64,000 bases of DNA from contig JAJPIK010000119.1 of assembly GCA_021324795.1 (NCBI GenBank), positions 1 to 64,000 of the forward strand. Direction: 5' to 3'. Of the stretch, positions 52,006 to 61,311 are shown piece by piece (position 1 is the first letter of the stretch; each line of letters opens with the position of its first letter). The translations under genes were made by a program, and so were the position numbers. This DNA is from Chloroflexota bacterium (GTDB taxonomy: Bacteria; Chloroflexota; UBA6077; FW602-bin22; CADDYW01). Under the pieces are notes generated by a model. It was given only the letters and a program-made list of their open reading frames with translations. It did no database searches and had not been told where the DNA came from.

Positions 52006-54864
52006 ATGTCGCAAATCTGCGTGTCGATCGATCTGGAGATGACCAGCGCGCGGCCGGAGAATCAGGAAGTCATTGAAATCGCGGCGATCAAGTTTCGCGG
52101 TGAACGGGTTCTCGAGAGCTGGTCGACGCTGGTGCGTCCACAAACACCTGTACCGTTTGGAACGCAAGTATTGACCGGCATCGATCCGGTCAGCCTGCGC
52201 CGAGCGCCTCTCTTGTCCGAGGTTGCCGATCAGCTCAAAGCGTTCGTTCAAAACTTTCCACTGGTCGCCCACTCGGTTGGGGCTGACGTTGGCTGCTTGC
52301 GACGTCAGGGAGTGATCCTGGATAATCCTCAATACGATACGTTCGAGCTGGCGAGTATCCTGCTTCCTCAGATGTCAAGCTATAGCCTGGCATCGCTCAC
52401 CGAGGCGCTCGGTATTTCCTTTCCCAAGCAGCATCGTGCCACCCACGATGCGCTCGCGACCAAGCAGCTATTTCTCAAGCTGGTCGAGATGGCCGGTGAG
52501 CTTGACCTGGGACTGATCCAAGAGATCAACCGGTTGCTGGCAAATCAGGACTGGCCGCTGAAGGCGCTGTTTCATCAGATCGAGGTCGAGCAAAGCCGAA
52601 ACGCCCTTGGCTCTTCAATTCGCCAGGCAATGGCGGCGAAGGCCGGACTGGAAGAAACTGATCTCGAGCTCTTACTCGCGCCTGTCCGAAGCGAAGAGGC
52701 CCTCCGCCCGGCCAAGTCGCTGACCCCGGTCGACGTTGATCGTCTGGTCGACATGCTCAAGCCGGACGGCTTATTTGCCCAGAAGCTACCCGGCTTTGAG
52801 CACCGCGAGCCACAGGTAGAGATGGTGCGCGCGGTGACCAGGGCGCTCAATGAAGGAAAGCAGCTCATCGTGGAAGCGGGCACCGGCACCGGAAAGTCAG
52901 TTGCCTACTTGCTGCCGGCGATCTACTTCGCGGTTGAGAATGGCCAGCGGGTGGTCGTTTCGACGAACACAATCAATTTGCAAGACCAACTCATTTTGAA
53001 GGATCTGCCTGATCTGCAGCGGATCTTGCCAATCTCGTTTCGGGCGACAATTGTCAAAGGCCGAACGAATTACCTCTGCTTGCAGCGCTTGAAGACGCTG
53101 CGCAATCGCAAAGACCTGTCGTTGACCGAGACGCTTGCCTTGATCAAGGTGCTTGTCTGGCTCCCTTCGACCGAAACCGGCGACCAGAGCGAGTTGAATC
53201 TGACTGACGCCGAGCGTGTCGTATGGTCGCGCCTCTATGCTCATCCGGACATTTGCACGCCGAATACCTGCCGCTACGCCCGGCGCGGCCGTTGCTTCCT
53301 TTACCGGGCGCGCGCCCGGGCGGAGTCCTCACACATCGTGGTGGTCAACCATGCTTTGTTGCTTTCCGACATGGTCGCGGCGAGCAAGGTATTGCCGGAA
53401 TATGAGTATTTGATCGTCGACGAGGCTCATCATTTGGAAGAGCAGGCGACTGACCAGTTAGGCTATGCCCTTCGAGCACGCGAGGTGATTGGCTTTCTTG
53501 ACGACCTCGTGCCCGCTTCGACGACCGAACGGCGCGGCGGATTGCTTGGCGAGTTGGGTAATTACTTCCGTGGGAGTTCCTGTCCGCCGGGGATGCAGCG
53601 ACGGGCCGAGGAGCAGGCCCGCGAGGCAATCGCCAAGGTCGGCGAGGTCAGGTCGGCAGTCGATGGGTTCTTCCAGACGCTCACCAGTTTCATGGCGCAG
53701 CGGCCCCTCGATAACCGCGGCTATGAGCAGCGGACGCGCCTGACCGGCGCCGCGCGCCGCCAGCCCTCCTGGGGCAACGTCGAGGTTGCATGGGAGACTT
53801 TGGAGCTCCGCTTGATTGCTCTCCAAGAGTCGCTTTCCCAGCTTTTTCACTACCTCGACGGGCTCAGTAGCTACAACCTGCTCGAATACGACGAGCTCAT
53901 GAGTCAATTGCAGAGCCTGCTCAGCTTCAATGACACGGTGCGCACCCACGGGAACGCGATCGTTGCGAATCCGGTCGAGGACCAGATCTATTGGGCAACA
54001 TTGACTGCAACGGGCGATGCGTCCCTGCATAGTGCACCGTTGAACGTCGGTCCGTTGCTCCAGCAAGAACTCTACGGCGACAAGCGGGCGGTGATTCTGA
54101 CCTCGGCAACACTGACGACGGTTGGAAAGTTCGACTATATGCGGGATCGCCTGGGGCTTGCCGACGCCGATGAACTTGCCGTGGGCTCGCCTTTTGATTA
54201 TGAGCGATCGACGCTCCTCGTGGTGCCAACGGACATGCCTGAACCGGACCAACCAGCATACCAACGGGCGCTCCATCAGGCGCTCGAGCGACTATGCATA
54301 GCGACCGAAGGCCGCGCCCTGGTGCTTTTCACCTCACACGCCCAGCTTCGCGCGGCATGGCAAGCGATTCATCAGCCACTGGCAAGCCGGGGTATCCTCG
54401 TCCTGGGCCATGGCGTCGACGGCACGCCACGCCGTCAGTTACTCAATACTTTCAAGTCGAATCCCAAGACGGTTCTGCTGGGCGCGTCGAGCTTTTGGGA
54501 AGGGATCGACGTTGTCGGCGACGCGTTGAGTGTCCTGGTGATTGCCCGGTTGCCATTCAGTGTCCCGAGCGATCCCGTTTTTGCCGCGCGAAGCGAACTA
54601 TTTGACGATCCATTCGGCCAGTACAGCCTTCCCCAGACGATTCTGCGTTTTCGCCAGGGTTTTGGCCGGCTGATCCGCAGTAGTAATGACCGTGGGGTGG
54701 TCGTCGTCTTGGATCGACGGATTCAGAGTAAGTCCTACGGCCAGCAGCTCCTCAAATCGTTGCCGAGCTGCGCCATCCACTCATCGACCCTAGCCAGGCT
54801 ACCCGGCCTGGCCCGAGCGTGGCTCGAACAGAAAGCTGTGCCGGAGAACTGCTCTCTGGCCTGA
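52006..54864 (+). CDS. dinG: DinG-family DNA helicase fused to a DnaQ-like 3'-5' exonuclease
   Basis: The order is: DEDDh exonuclease domain (1-165) with IDLEMTS, AHSVGADVGCL and HRATHDALAT, all ligands kept, then an XPD/DinG-like helicase. The helicase has EAGTGTGKS (about 293), four Cys for an Fe-S cluster (C358, C417, C422, C430), a DEAH-type VDEAHH, SSFWEGIDVVG and FGRLIRSSNDRG. The 952-aa fusion matches the Bacillus-type DinG arrangement. It probably resolves R-loops or DNA damage structures while trimming 3' ends. GGGGAG supports the ATG. Confidence 0.95.
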   Translation: MSQICVSIDLEMTSARPENQEVIEIAAIKFRGERVLESWSTLVRPQTPVPFGTQVLTGIDPVSLRRAPLLSEVADQLKAFVQNFPLVAHSVGADVGCLRRQGVILDNPQYDTFELASILLPQMSSYSLASLTEALGISFPKQHRATHDALATKQLFLKLVEMAGELDLGLIQEINRLLANQDWPLKALFHQIEVEQSRNALGSSIRQAMAAKAGLEETDLELLLAPVRSEEALRPAKSLTPVDVDRLVDMLKPDGLFAQKLPGFEHREPQVEMVRAVTRALNEGKQLIVEAGTGTGKSVAYLLPAIYFAVENGQRVVVSTNTINLQDQLILKDLPDLQRILPISFRATIVKGRTNYLCLQRLKTLRNRKDLSLTETLALIKVLVWLPSTETGDQSELNLTDAERVVWSRLYAHPDICTPNTCRYARRGRCFLYRARARAESSHIVVVNHALLLSDMVAASKVLPEYEYLIVDEAHHLEEQATDQLGYALRAREVIGFLDDLVPASTTERRGGLLGELGNYFRGSSCPPGMQRRAEEQAREAIAKVGEVRSAVDGFFQTLTSFMAQRPLDNRGYEQRTRLTGAARRQPSWGNVEVAWETLELRLIALQESLSQLFHYLDGLSSYNLLEYDELMSQLQSLLSFNDTVRTHGNAIVANPVEDQIYWATLTATGDASLHSAPLNVGPLLQQELYGDKRAVILTSATLTTVGKFDYMRDRLGLADADELAVGSPFDYERSTLLVVPTDMPEPDQPAYQRALHQALERLCIATEGRALVLFTSHAQLRAAWQAIHQPLASRGILVLGHGVDGTPRRQLLNTFKSNPKTVLLGASSFWEGIDVVGDALSVLVIARLPFSVPSDPVFAARSELFDDPFGQYSLPQTILRFRQGFGRLIRSSNDRGVVVVLDRRIQSKSYGQQLLKSLPSCAIHSSTLARLPGLARAWLEQKAVPENCSLA

Positions 54865-55123
54865 AGGAAGTTAACAAAATCTCATTGGGGACGCCGCGAT
54901 GGGCCTTGTACGCCGGGGTAGCGGAGGAGGAGGTCGTCAGAAGAGAGTTTGAGCGACACGAGTAGCAGGTTAGCGCTCGTCGGAATTGGGCGAACCGCGG
55001 TGACCGAGTAGCATTGCGAGTGCTATCCACGAACCTGGACAATCGCTCCGAGTGGGACGCACGCCCAGCGTGGCCCTGGCCACCGCCAATCCGAGCACGA
55101 CCACTCCGACTAACCGTCTGCCC

Positions 55124-56653
55124 TCAGCCCAGCTCTTCTTGCAGCGCCGCGATCGCGCTGAAGTTTGCCTGATTCGCCCAGTAAATGTCGAGGTAAAGTC
55201 GGTAGAGCCGGTTGTAGAGCTGATGGCGTCGTGGATCTGGCGACGGACCGGGGCGTACCTGGACCAGCTTCGCGACATCCTCGAGTGCATTGTAGGCACC
55301 GATGCCGAGCCAGGTCAGCCCGGCCGCGCCGAAGGCCGACGCTTCCGACTCGACCGGCAGAACCATTGGCTTGCCGAGGATGTCGGCGAGCATTTCCCGC
55401 CAGAACTTCGAACGGGTGAACCCCCCGGCCGCGCGCACTTCCTGGGTTGGACCGGCCACCTCGTCGAGCGCGTCGACGATGCTCCGCATACGGAAGCACA
55501 CGCCCTCGAAAATCGACCGGGCGACCTGCGCTGGCCCGTGGTAGGCGGCCAGACCAAAGAGAATACCGCGGGCGCTCGCGTTCCAATAGGGTGAGCGCTC
55601 ACCGGTGAGAAAAGGGAGAAAGATCAAACCGCTGGATCCGGGACTGGCCTTCTTTGCTTCGGCTTCGAGAGTCGGAAAGTCGAACTCGCCAGGGGGAGCA
55701 GACGGGCCGGGCAGGAGATTGTCACGGACCCAGTGGCAGGCGAGGCCACCGTTGTTGATCGCAGCACCCGCTAGCCAGCGCTGGCGGGCAAGGTAGTAAC
55801 ACCAGGTCCGACCTTGCGAGTCGAGCTTGGGTTGGTCGACCGCGATCCGGGCGGCGCCGCTCGTGCCAATCATGACGGTCATTTGGCCGGGTGCGATTGC
55901 GCCCGAGCCAAGACTGGAGAGGACCCCGTCGCCAGCCCCGGCGATGACCGGAATCCCACTCGGTAAGCCGGTGGCTCGAGCTGGATCGCTGGCGAGGCCG
56001 CCAACGATATCAGTTGGCTCGACCAGCGCGGGCAACCGGTCAGCGCTGATGCCAATGGCGTCGAGGATCTGGGTGTCCCACCGCGCGGTGTGCAAGTTGA
56101 AGAGCCCAGTGGCGCTGGCGACCGATTCATCGATGACGCGTCGACCGGTCAGCCGAGCAAGGACGTCGTCTTTCAGTGAGCCGAACCAGGCGACCTTGGT
56201 GAAGACTTCGGGCTGCGTTTCCTGGAGCCAGCGAATCTTGGCCGGTAGGTACATCGGATGCAGTGGACAGCCAGTGCTTTGATAGAAAGCTTGCACTTGA
56301 CCGACGAGGTCGCGAAGCTCTTCGACCTGACGTCGCGCGCGGGTGTCCGCCCAGATGATCGACTGGGTGAGCGGAGTGCCGTTCTTGTCGACGGCGAGCA
56401 AGCTGTGAAAAATCGTGCTGACGCCGATGCCACTAATCGCTACGTCGGCGGGAAGCCGCTTGGCGAGCTCCGAGAGCACCGCTAGGACTGCGTTCCAGAT
56501 AGTTTCCGGATCTTGCTCTGCCCAGCCAGGATGGGGAGTATCGAGGGGGTAGTCCTGGTGAGCCGTGGCGAGCGGGGCGCCGTCCAGACCGAAAAGGACA
56601 GCTCGCGCACCGCCCGTGCCGAGATCAAGCCCAATGACACCTTGCCGATTCAC
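55124..56653 (-). CDS. FGGY-family carbohydrate kinase, gluconokinase-like
   Basis: This 509-aa kinase has GVIGLDLGTGGARAVLF, HPGWAEQDPETIW, IIWADTRARRQ, MIGTSGAARI and EVRAAGGFTRSKFWREMLADIL, covering both ATPase-fold halves. PHPGWAEQDP and CPLHPMYLPAKIRWL resemble FGGY gluconate kinases rather than glycerol kinase. Coupling to KDPG aldolase by a GTGA overlap also fits gluconate use via the Entner-Doudoroff route. Xylulokinase or KDG kinase remains possible. Confidence 0.85.
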   Translation of the reverse strand: MNRQGVIGLDLGTGGARAVLFGLDGAPLATAHQDYPLDTPHPGWAEQDPETIWNAVLAVLSELAKRLPADVAISGIGVSTIFHSLLAVDKNGTPLTQSIIWADTRARRQVEELRDLVGQVQAFYQSTGCPLHPMYLPAKIRWLQETQPEVFTKVAWFGSLKDDVLARLTGRRVIDESVASATGLFNLHTARWDTQILDAIGISADRLPALVEPTDIVGGLASDPARATGLPSGIPVIAGAGDGVLSSLGSGAIAPGQMTVMIGTSGAARIAVDQPKLDSQGRTWCYYLARQRWLAGAAINNGGLACHWVRDNLLPGPSAPPGEFDFPTLEAEAKKASPGSSGLIFLPFLTGERSPYWNASARGILFGLAAYHGPAQVARSIFEGVCFRMRSIVDALDEVAGPTQEVRAAGGFTRSKFWREMLADILGKPMVLPVESEASAFGAAGLTWLGIGAYNALEDVAKLVQVRPGPSPDPRRHQLYNRLYRLYLDIYWANQANFSAIAALQEELG

Positions 56654-57303
56654 CGATCGATCCCTCGACCACTCTTCACCGCCGCTAGGAAGGCGCGGGC
56701 CGTTTCATTGAGCTCGGCGAATCGTCCCGCCGCGACGAGCTTAGGGTCGACCAGCGCACTGCCCAAGCCGAGGGCGGCGGCACCTGCTTTGATGAACTCG
56801 GCAGCATTGTCGAGGTTTACTCCACCAGTGGGAATCAGGGGAATCTGGCTAAGGGGGGCAAGCACATCTCGGAGATAGCGAGGGCCGACCGGGCCAGCCG
56901 GAAAAACTTTGACAAAGCTGGCGCCGGCCATCCAGGCTCGAAAGATCTCGGTGGGTGTGAACGCCCCCGGTACCACGGCAAGCTCGCGCTCGACGGCGAA
57001 ATGGACGATCTGCTCGTCGAAATGCGGGGAGACAATCAGTCGCGCCCCGGCCTCGACGGCCTGGGCGGCTGCCTCGGTCGAGAGAACCGTGCCGGCGCCG
57101 ATCGCGAGACTGGTGCCAAAGTGCTCGCGCAGCGCTCGGAGCATGTCCAGTGCACCGGCAGTATTCATGGTAACTTCGACAACTTCAACTCCCGCGCTGC
57201 GCAAGGCTTCGGCGGTTTCGATCGCTCGCTTGGCTTCGGTGTGGCGAAGAATCGCAATTAAGCCACTCCGTTTGATCCGCTCGATAATCTCGGCCCGCTC
57301 CAC
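56650..57303 (-). CDS. eda: KDPG aldolase (2-keto-3-deoxy-6-phosphogluconate aldolase)
   Basis: The 217-aa class I aldolase has AILRHTEA, EVTMNT (general base E43), VSPHFD, VPGAFTPTE and the Schiff-base Lys in SFVKVFPAG (K132), with GGVNLDN binding phosphate. It splits KDPG into pyruvate and glyceraldehyde 3-phosphate; KHG aldolase activity is common in the family. The start is GTG with AGGAGGGT 8 bases upstream. No 6-phosphogluconate dehydratase is in the window. Confidence 0.92.
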   Translation of the reverse strand: MERAEIIERIKRSGLIAILRHTEAKRAIETAEALRSAGVEVVEVTMNTAGALDMLRALREHFGTSLAIGAGTVLSTEAAAQAVEAGARLIVSPHFDEQIVHFAVERELAVVPGAFTPTEIFRAWMAGASFVKVFPAGPVGPRYLRDVLAPLSQIPLIPTGGVNLDNAAEFIKAGAAALGLGSALVDPKLVAAGRFAELNETARAFLAAVKSGRGIDR

Positions 57304-57395
57304 CAGTCGTACCCTCCTACGTTGATTGGTGTTTGATTATGCCATCGGCCCCAGCGCCTGTCCAGCCACGAGCCAGGGGAGGGTTAATTGAGGCC

Positions 57396-57425
57396 TTGAC
57401 CCCAATATCTCCCTGATGATAGCAT
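57396..57425 (+). promoter_or_regulatory. Promoter of the DUF503 gene
   Basis: TTGACC, an 18-base spacer and TAGCAT lie 28 bases upstream of the ATG at 57454; hexamer matches are 5/6 and 4/6. Confidence 0.5.
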
Positions 57426-57453
57426 CGGGCGTCATGGTGAGACGAGACAGAGC

Positions 57454-57750
57454 ATGATCGTTGGAACGCTGATTCTTCGCTTGCACCTGCCGGCGAGCGA
57501 GTCGCTCAAGGACAAGCGCCAGGTAGTGAAGTCTCTGACCAAACGGTTCGCCAATGAGTTTGGGGTCGCTGCTGCGGAAGTTGGTGAGCTGAACGTCTGG
57601 CAGATTGCCGAGCTCGGCATGGCGAGCGTGGCGAACGAGCGCGCTCAGGTCGAGCGTGTGCTCGATTCGGTGGTGCGCTACGTCGAAGATACTCGTCCTG
57701 ATCTCGAAATTCTCGACACCTACCGTGAGATCATGACTATCGAGTGTTGA
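57454..57750 (+). CDS. DUF503 family protein (YlxP-like)
   Basis: This 98-aa protein has the family opening MIVGTLILRLHLPASESLKDKRQVVKSLTKRFANEFGVAAAEVGELN, matching YlxP/DUF503, and the usual ending. Family members are often found near infB/rbfA and may act in ribosome or RNA biology, but the function is not settled. Here it leads a run towards rplS, rnhB and yraN. Confidence 0.92.
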   Translation: MIVGTLILRLHLPASESLKDKRQVVKSLTKRFANEFGVAAAEVGELNVWQIAELGMASVANERAQVERVLDSVVRYVEDTRPDLEILDTYREIMTIEC

Positions 57751-57773
57751 CGTAGTCAGAAGGGAGAGAAGGC

Positions 57774-58544
57774 GTGGAGGCTTGTATTCTCGGCGCACAC
57801 CAGAGCGAAAGCAACACCTTCCACTTCACAAGCATCCTCGTCGATCATCACCTGGCGATCGACGCGGGTGGGTTGGCAACCGGGCTCAGCCTGGCTGGAC
57901 AGCGAGCGGTGCGCTACGTTTTGATCACCCATCAGCACTGGGATCATGTGAAGGATTTGGCTGGCTTTGGCTTCAATCGCCTGCACGATGGGCCAGTCGA
58001 CGTGTACTGCACCGACGAAGTGCGTCGTATCATTGAGGCGAACTTACTCAATCGTGATTATTGGATCGACTTTTTTGACGGGCTGGGGGCGCAGCAGCCG
58101 ATTTTCCATCATCGGACGGCGTCGCCGGGCCAGCATTTCAGCGTCAGCCAGTATCAGATCACGACCATTCCCGTCAATCACAGTGTTCCGGTGATGGGGT
58201 ACCAGGTCGTGGATCCGGTTGGGCGAGCGCTCTATTACACGGGAGATAATGGGCCTGGCTGCGGTCAACACTGGGCAGCGGCAAAGCCGGACGTCCTGAT
58301 CACTGAAGTTACCTACTCCAACGCGTTCGCCAACGAGGCACGCCGATTCTCTCATCTCTGTCCTAGCCAGCTTCAGGAAGCGCTCGAAGTATTTCGTGAC
58401 GCTCGTGGTTATATTCCTCGGGTGGTTGCCTTGCACGTGAATCCGGATTACGAAGACGATGTCCGACGAGAAGTCGCTGACGTCGCGCAGAAGCTGAACG
58501 CGTCGATCGAGGTTGCCCGGGAAGGCATGGTGATCGACGTTTGA
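57774..58544 (+). CDS. MBL-fold metallohydrolase
   Basis: The 256-aa protein opens with [28 protein letters not shown] and has the metal motif [33 protein letters not shown] and ALHVNPDY, so the HxHxDH ligands, Asp and downstream His are present. This arrangement resembles RNase Z/class II cAMP phosphodiesterase-like proteins, but the substrate is unknown. The start is GTG with GGGAGAG upstream. Confidence 0.87.
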   Translation: MEACILGAHQSESNTFHFTSILVDHHLAIDAGGLATGLSLAGQRAVRYVLITHQHWDHVKDLAGFGFNRLHDGPVDVYCTDEVRRIIEANLLNRDYWIDFFDGLGAQQPIFHHRTASPGQHFSVSQYQITTIPVNHSVPVMGYQVVDPVGRALYYTGDNGPGCGQHWAAAKPDVLITEVTYSNAFANEARRFSHLCPSQLQEALEVFRDARGYIPRVVALHVNPDYEDDVRREVADVAQKLNASIEVAREGMVIDV

Positions 58545-58574
58545 TTGCTGGACAAGGCGCCGGTATGCTAGAAT
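58545..58574 (+). promoter_or_regulatory. Promoter of rplS
   Basis: TTGCTG, an 18-base spacer and an extended -10 TGCTAGAAT lie after the MBL stop, 44 bases before the rplS ATG. It would let rplS-rnhB-yraN be transcribed separately. Confidence 0.65.
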
Positions 58575-58617
58575 TCAGCGATTTTGTGACGTAACGGAAC
58601 AAGAAAACGAGGACATC

Positions 58618-58971
58618 ATGGACCTGGTCAAGTCAATCGAACAGGAATATCTGCGGACCGGTCTACCAGAATTCCGCCCTGGTGACACGGTTCGCGTGGC
58701 GGTCAAGGTTGTCGAAGGTGGGCGTGAGCGCATCCAGCAATTTGAAGGGGTAGTGCTGCGCCGTCGGGCAGGCCTAACCGGGGCGACGTTTACCGTTCGT
58801 CGGATCAGCCACAACGTCGGCGTGGAGCGCACTTTCCTGCTCAACTCGCCGCGCATCGAAAAACTGGACGTTATCCGCCGCGGTAGGGTTCGACGTGCCA
58901 AGCTGTACTATCTACGCGGGATGACTGGCAAGAAGGCGCGTATCAAGGAAAAGCGTCAGACGACCGCCTAA
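58618..58971 (+). CDS. rplS: 50S ribosomal protein L19
   Basis: The 117-aa protein has [79 protein letters not shown], and a basic end, all features of L19 at the 30S-50S interface. GAGG lies 6 bases before the ATG. rplS-rnhB-yraN is a widespread gene order. Confidence 0.98.
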   Translation: MDLVKSIEQEYLRTGLPEFRPGDTVRVAVKVVEGGRERIQQFEGVVLRRRAGLTGATFTVRRISHNVGVERTFLLNSPRIEKLDVIRRGRVRRAKLYYLRGMTGKKARIKEKRQTTA

Positions 58972-59028
58972 TTCCCTCTGTCGTCGCGTGGATGGCGTCT
59001 GAGGAAATAACTTCTTAAGGCGGAGACT

Positions 59029-59652
59029 CTGACTGCGCCTACTCTGGAGATCGAAAAGTCGTATTGGGACCAGGGCTGTCTCCGTCTCGCTGGCGTCGAC
59101 GATGTCGGCCTCGGGCCAATCTGTGGACCGGTGCTCGCTTGCGCGGTGCTATTGCCGGCGTATTGCTGCATGATCGACGGTGTTCGTGATTCCAAGCTGC
59201 TGGCCCCGGCGAAACGCGAGGAATTAGCACTGTTGATCGGTCGGCAGGCCCTGGCGATTGGTCTTGGCGCTGCCTCGGTACGAGAGATCGCACAATTGAA
59301 CGTGCGGCGGGCGTCGCATCTGGCCATGCGGCGGGCCTTGAGGCGGATCGAACCCTACGATCATGCGCTCATCGACGGCCTTGCGATTCGTGGTTTCGAC
59401 CTTGGAGCGCATACGACGATCGTTGATGGCGACGCTCGTTGTTACTCCATCGCCTGTGCCGCGATCGTGGCCAAGGTGATGCGCGACCGGCTCATGGCAA
59501 GGTTGGCGCGACGTTATCCGGCCTACGGCTGGGAGCGGAACGCCGGCTATGGTACGTCAGAGCACCTCAAAGCGCTGCGTGAGCACGGCATAACCCCCTA
59601 TCATCGTCGAGGGTTTCAGCCAATCCGGGAGCTGCTCGATCAGGAAGGGTGA
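59029..59652 (+). CDS. rnhB: RNase HII homologue with altered active-site motif and no ordinary start codon
   Basis: RNase HII cleaves RNA in RNA-DNA hybrids, including single ribonucleotides. From about residue 19 the protein reads LRLAGVDDVGLGPICGPV, then VRDSKLLAP, GDARCYSIACAAIVAKVMRD and AYGWERNAGYGTSEH...HRRGFQPI. All are in RnhB order. The first motif is normally GVDEAGRGPLAGPV: here catalytic Glu is Asp (D25) and the Arg of GRG is Leu (L28). No ATG, GTG or TTG lies between the upstream in-frame stop (59008) and this motif; CTG at 59029 with GGAG 3 bases before is used as a best guess. A GTG at 59131 would omit the motif. Confidence 0.75.
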   Translation: MTAPTLEIEKSYWDQGCLRLAGVDDVGLGPICGPVLACAVLLPAYCCMIDGVRDSKLLAPAKREELALLIGRQALAIGLGAASVREIAQLNVRRASHLAMRRALRRIEPYDHALIDGLAIRGFDLGAHTTIVDGDARCYSIACAAIVAKVMRDRLMARLARRYPAYGWERNAGYGTSEHLKALREHGITPYHRRGFQPIRELLDQEG

Positions 59653-59661
59653 GAACAATTC

Positions 59662-60039
59662 GTGTCCGGGCAGAAATCGTATACCCGTGGCCAACAGGGC
59701 GAGCGTATCGCTGCCGAGCACTTGCAGCGCCAGGGCTACAAGATTGTCGAGACGAACGTTCGGGTAACCGGAGGGGAGATCGACCTGATCGCCGATGACC
59801 AAGGAACACTTGTCTTCGTCGAAGTCCGCGCGCGTCGCGGTGGGGCGTATGGCGATGCCGCCGAATCGATCGGCAAACAGAAGCAGCGGCGAGTGTACCG
59901 TGCCGCCGAGGCGTATCTTCAGGCGCGATGCATCCCGCCGGCCCGACCCAGCCGCATCGACGTAGTGACGATTCAGCTAGATCCGACTGGCAAAGCAATG
60001 CGGGTCGAGCTAATCAAGAATGCGGTTGAGCTGGAGTAG
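59662..60039 (+). CDS. yraN: UPF0102/YraN-family nuclease-like protein
   Basis: The 125-aa protein matches YraN: RGQQGERIAAEHLQRQGYKIVETNVRVTGGEIDLIADDQGTLVFVEVRARRGG, with the Glu, GEIDLI Asp and EVR residues of the PD-(D/E)xK fold. The function is unproven; it is related to Holliday-junction resolvase-like nucleases. It starts with GTG, 9 bases after rnhB, and ends near a bidirectional hairpin. Confidence 0.93.
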   Translation: MSGQKSYTRGQQGERIAAEHLQRQGYKIVETNVRVTGGEIDLIADDQGTLVFVEVRARRGGAYGDAAESIGKQKQRRVYRAAEAYLQARCIPPARPSRIDVVTIQLDPTGKAMRVELIKNAVELE

Positions 60040-60071
60040 TGCATACGTAGGAGATATGAGGCATGTGGATA

Positions 60072-60108
60072 GCCATGCCCCTCTCGCAAATGGAGACAGG
60101 GGCATGGC
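60072..60108. terminator. Bidirectional hairpin between yraN and the DapA-family gene
   Basis: GCCATGCCCCT (60072-60082) and AGGGGCATGGC (60098-60108) form an 11-bp perfect stem with a 15-base loop, located between convergent genes. There is no long T-run, so termination efficiency is uncertain. Confidence 0.55.
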
Positions 60109-60116
60109 TCGTTTGC

Positions 60117-61052
60117 CTACCTGCGAGCAAACACCGGCAGCTTGGCCTCGGCAACTGCGGCGGCAATTCGTGACTGTTCGCTGGGGCTGGCAGTGCGCAG
60201 CGGTAAGCGAACCCGAGCGCTTTCGAGCACTCCCAGCGCCTTGAGCATTGCTTTCATGCCCGAGAAAGCCGAGGAGTTCGCCGAGCCACCAGCGATATTG
60301 GCGATCTTCTGGAGCTGGACAATGCGTTCAGTGTGGCGATCGGCGGTTGCCCAATCCTGGGCTCGCGCAGCTTGGTAAGCGGCGACGCAATCGGCCGCGG
60401 CGACGTTGGAAATTCCGGGAATCGCGCCGTGCGCTCCCGCCAGGAGGCCAGCGTCGATAAGGTAGCGTGTCCCGAGAAAACCACGGAAGTTCTTACCCTG
60501 GGATCGCGTGCCGTACATCAATTGCCGAAACCAATCGAGGTCGTTCTGGCTGTCTTTGATGCCAACAACCGTTCCTTCCGCTGCCAGGGTGAGCACGGTG
60601 GCCACGTCAAGCTTTACCTTGACGGTTTGGGGAATGTTGTAAACCAGCAAAGGGGCATCGACGGCTTGACGGACCGCTCGATAGTGCTCGAGCAGCTCTT
60701 CCTGGCTGTTGGAATAATAGTACGGGGGAGTGAGGGCAACCGCGTCAACTCCTGCCCGGACTGCTGCTTTGCCATGGCCGATCGCCAGCCGAGTACTCGC
60801 ATCGCCAATGCCGGCGATGACGGGCACCCGACCGTTCGCCGCGTCGACCACGGTTGCGACGATCGCCGCGCGCTCGGCTTGGTCGAAAGCCGGGAACTCG
60901 CCGGTGGTTCCGGTCACCCAGATTCCATGGACGCCGGAATCGATCAGATAGTTGACCAATCGCCGTAAGGATCCATGGTCAACTTCTTCTCCGTCAGTCA
61001 AAGGAGTGAGGATCGGAGGGAAAATGCCGTGTAAGCGATTCAAGTCAAGCAC
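60117..61052 (-). CDS. DapA-family lyase (dihydrodipicolinate synthase/2-keto-3-deoxy sugar aldolase superfamily)
   Basis: This 311-aa TIM-barrel class I aldolase has GTTGEF, LTPPYYYSNS, Y138 (VYNIP) and the Schiff-base Lys K166 in VGIKDSQND. The Arg that binds the aspartate semialdehyde carboxylate in true DapA (YNVPSRTG) is not present (YNIPQTVKV), so a sugar-acid aldolase or other family member is likelier. The start is GTG with GGGAGG. Confidence 0.88.
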   Translation of the reverse strand: MLDLNRLHGIFPPILTPLTDGEEVDHGSLRRLVNYLIDSGVHGIWVTGTTGEFPAFDQAERAAIVATVVDAANGRVPVIAGIGDASTRLAIGHGKAAVRAGVDAVALTPPYYYSNSQEELLEHYRAVRQAVDAPLLVYNIPQTVKVKLDVATVLTLAAEGTVVGIKDSQNDLDWFRQLMYGTRSQGKNFRGFLGTRYLIDAGLLAGAHGAIPGISNVAAADCVAAYQAARAQDWATADRHTERIVQLQKIANIAGGSANSSAFSGMKAMLKALGVLESARVRLPLRTASPSEQSRIAAAVAEAKLPVFARR

Positions 61053-61311
61053 GCCGCGTTACCTCCCAGATGAGATCCTTGGTGCACGGAGGCGTTCTCT
61101 GGCCGGAGAGCCGTCCCCTGCCCTTCCCAAAAAGTTTTCCATGCCCGAAACCCGAGTTGAGTCTAGAGGCAACCCGCATGGCTGTCAACGCTTGGCGCAC
61201 AACTGGAGTAAAATATGGCGTAGCGACGGGGAAGCAGCAGGTGCACCCCGGTAAGGGCGGGGCACCAGTGCGAGGTGCCTTGATTCAGCACGAGAAAGAC
61301 GAAGGTGACCC

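Noticed and set aside
53458..54276. Long open frame (272 codons) on the minus strand opposite dinG
   Set aside because: Shadow of dinG, whose domains are complete in the plus frame; the antisense translation has no recognisable domain.
54970..55123. Short minus-strand frame after the FGGY kinase with a hydrophobic stretch (VVVLGLAVARATLGV)
   Set aside because: Only about 44 codons from a plausible start, with no good ribosome-binding site; not enough to call a gene.
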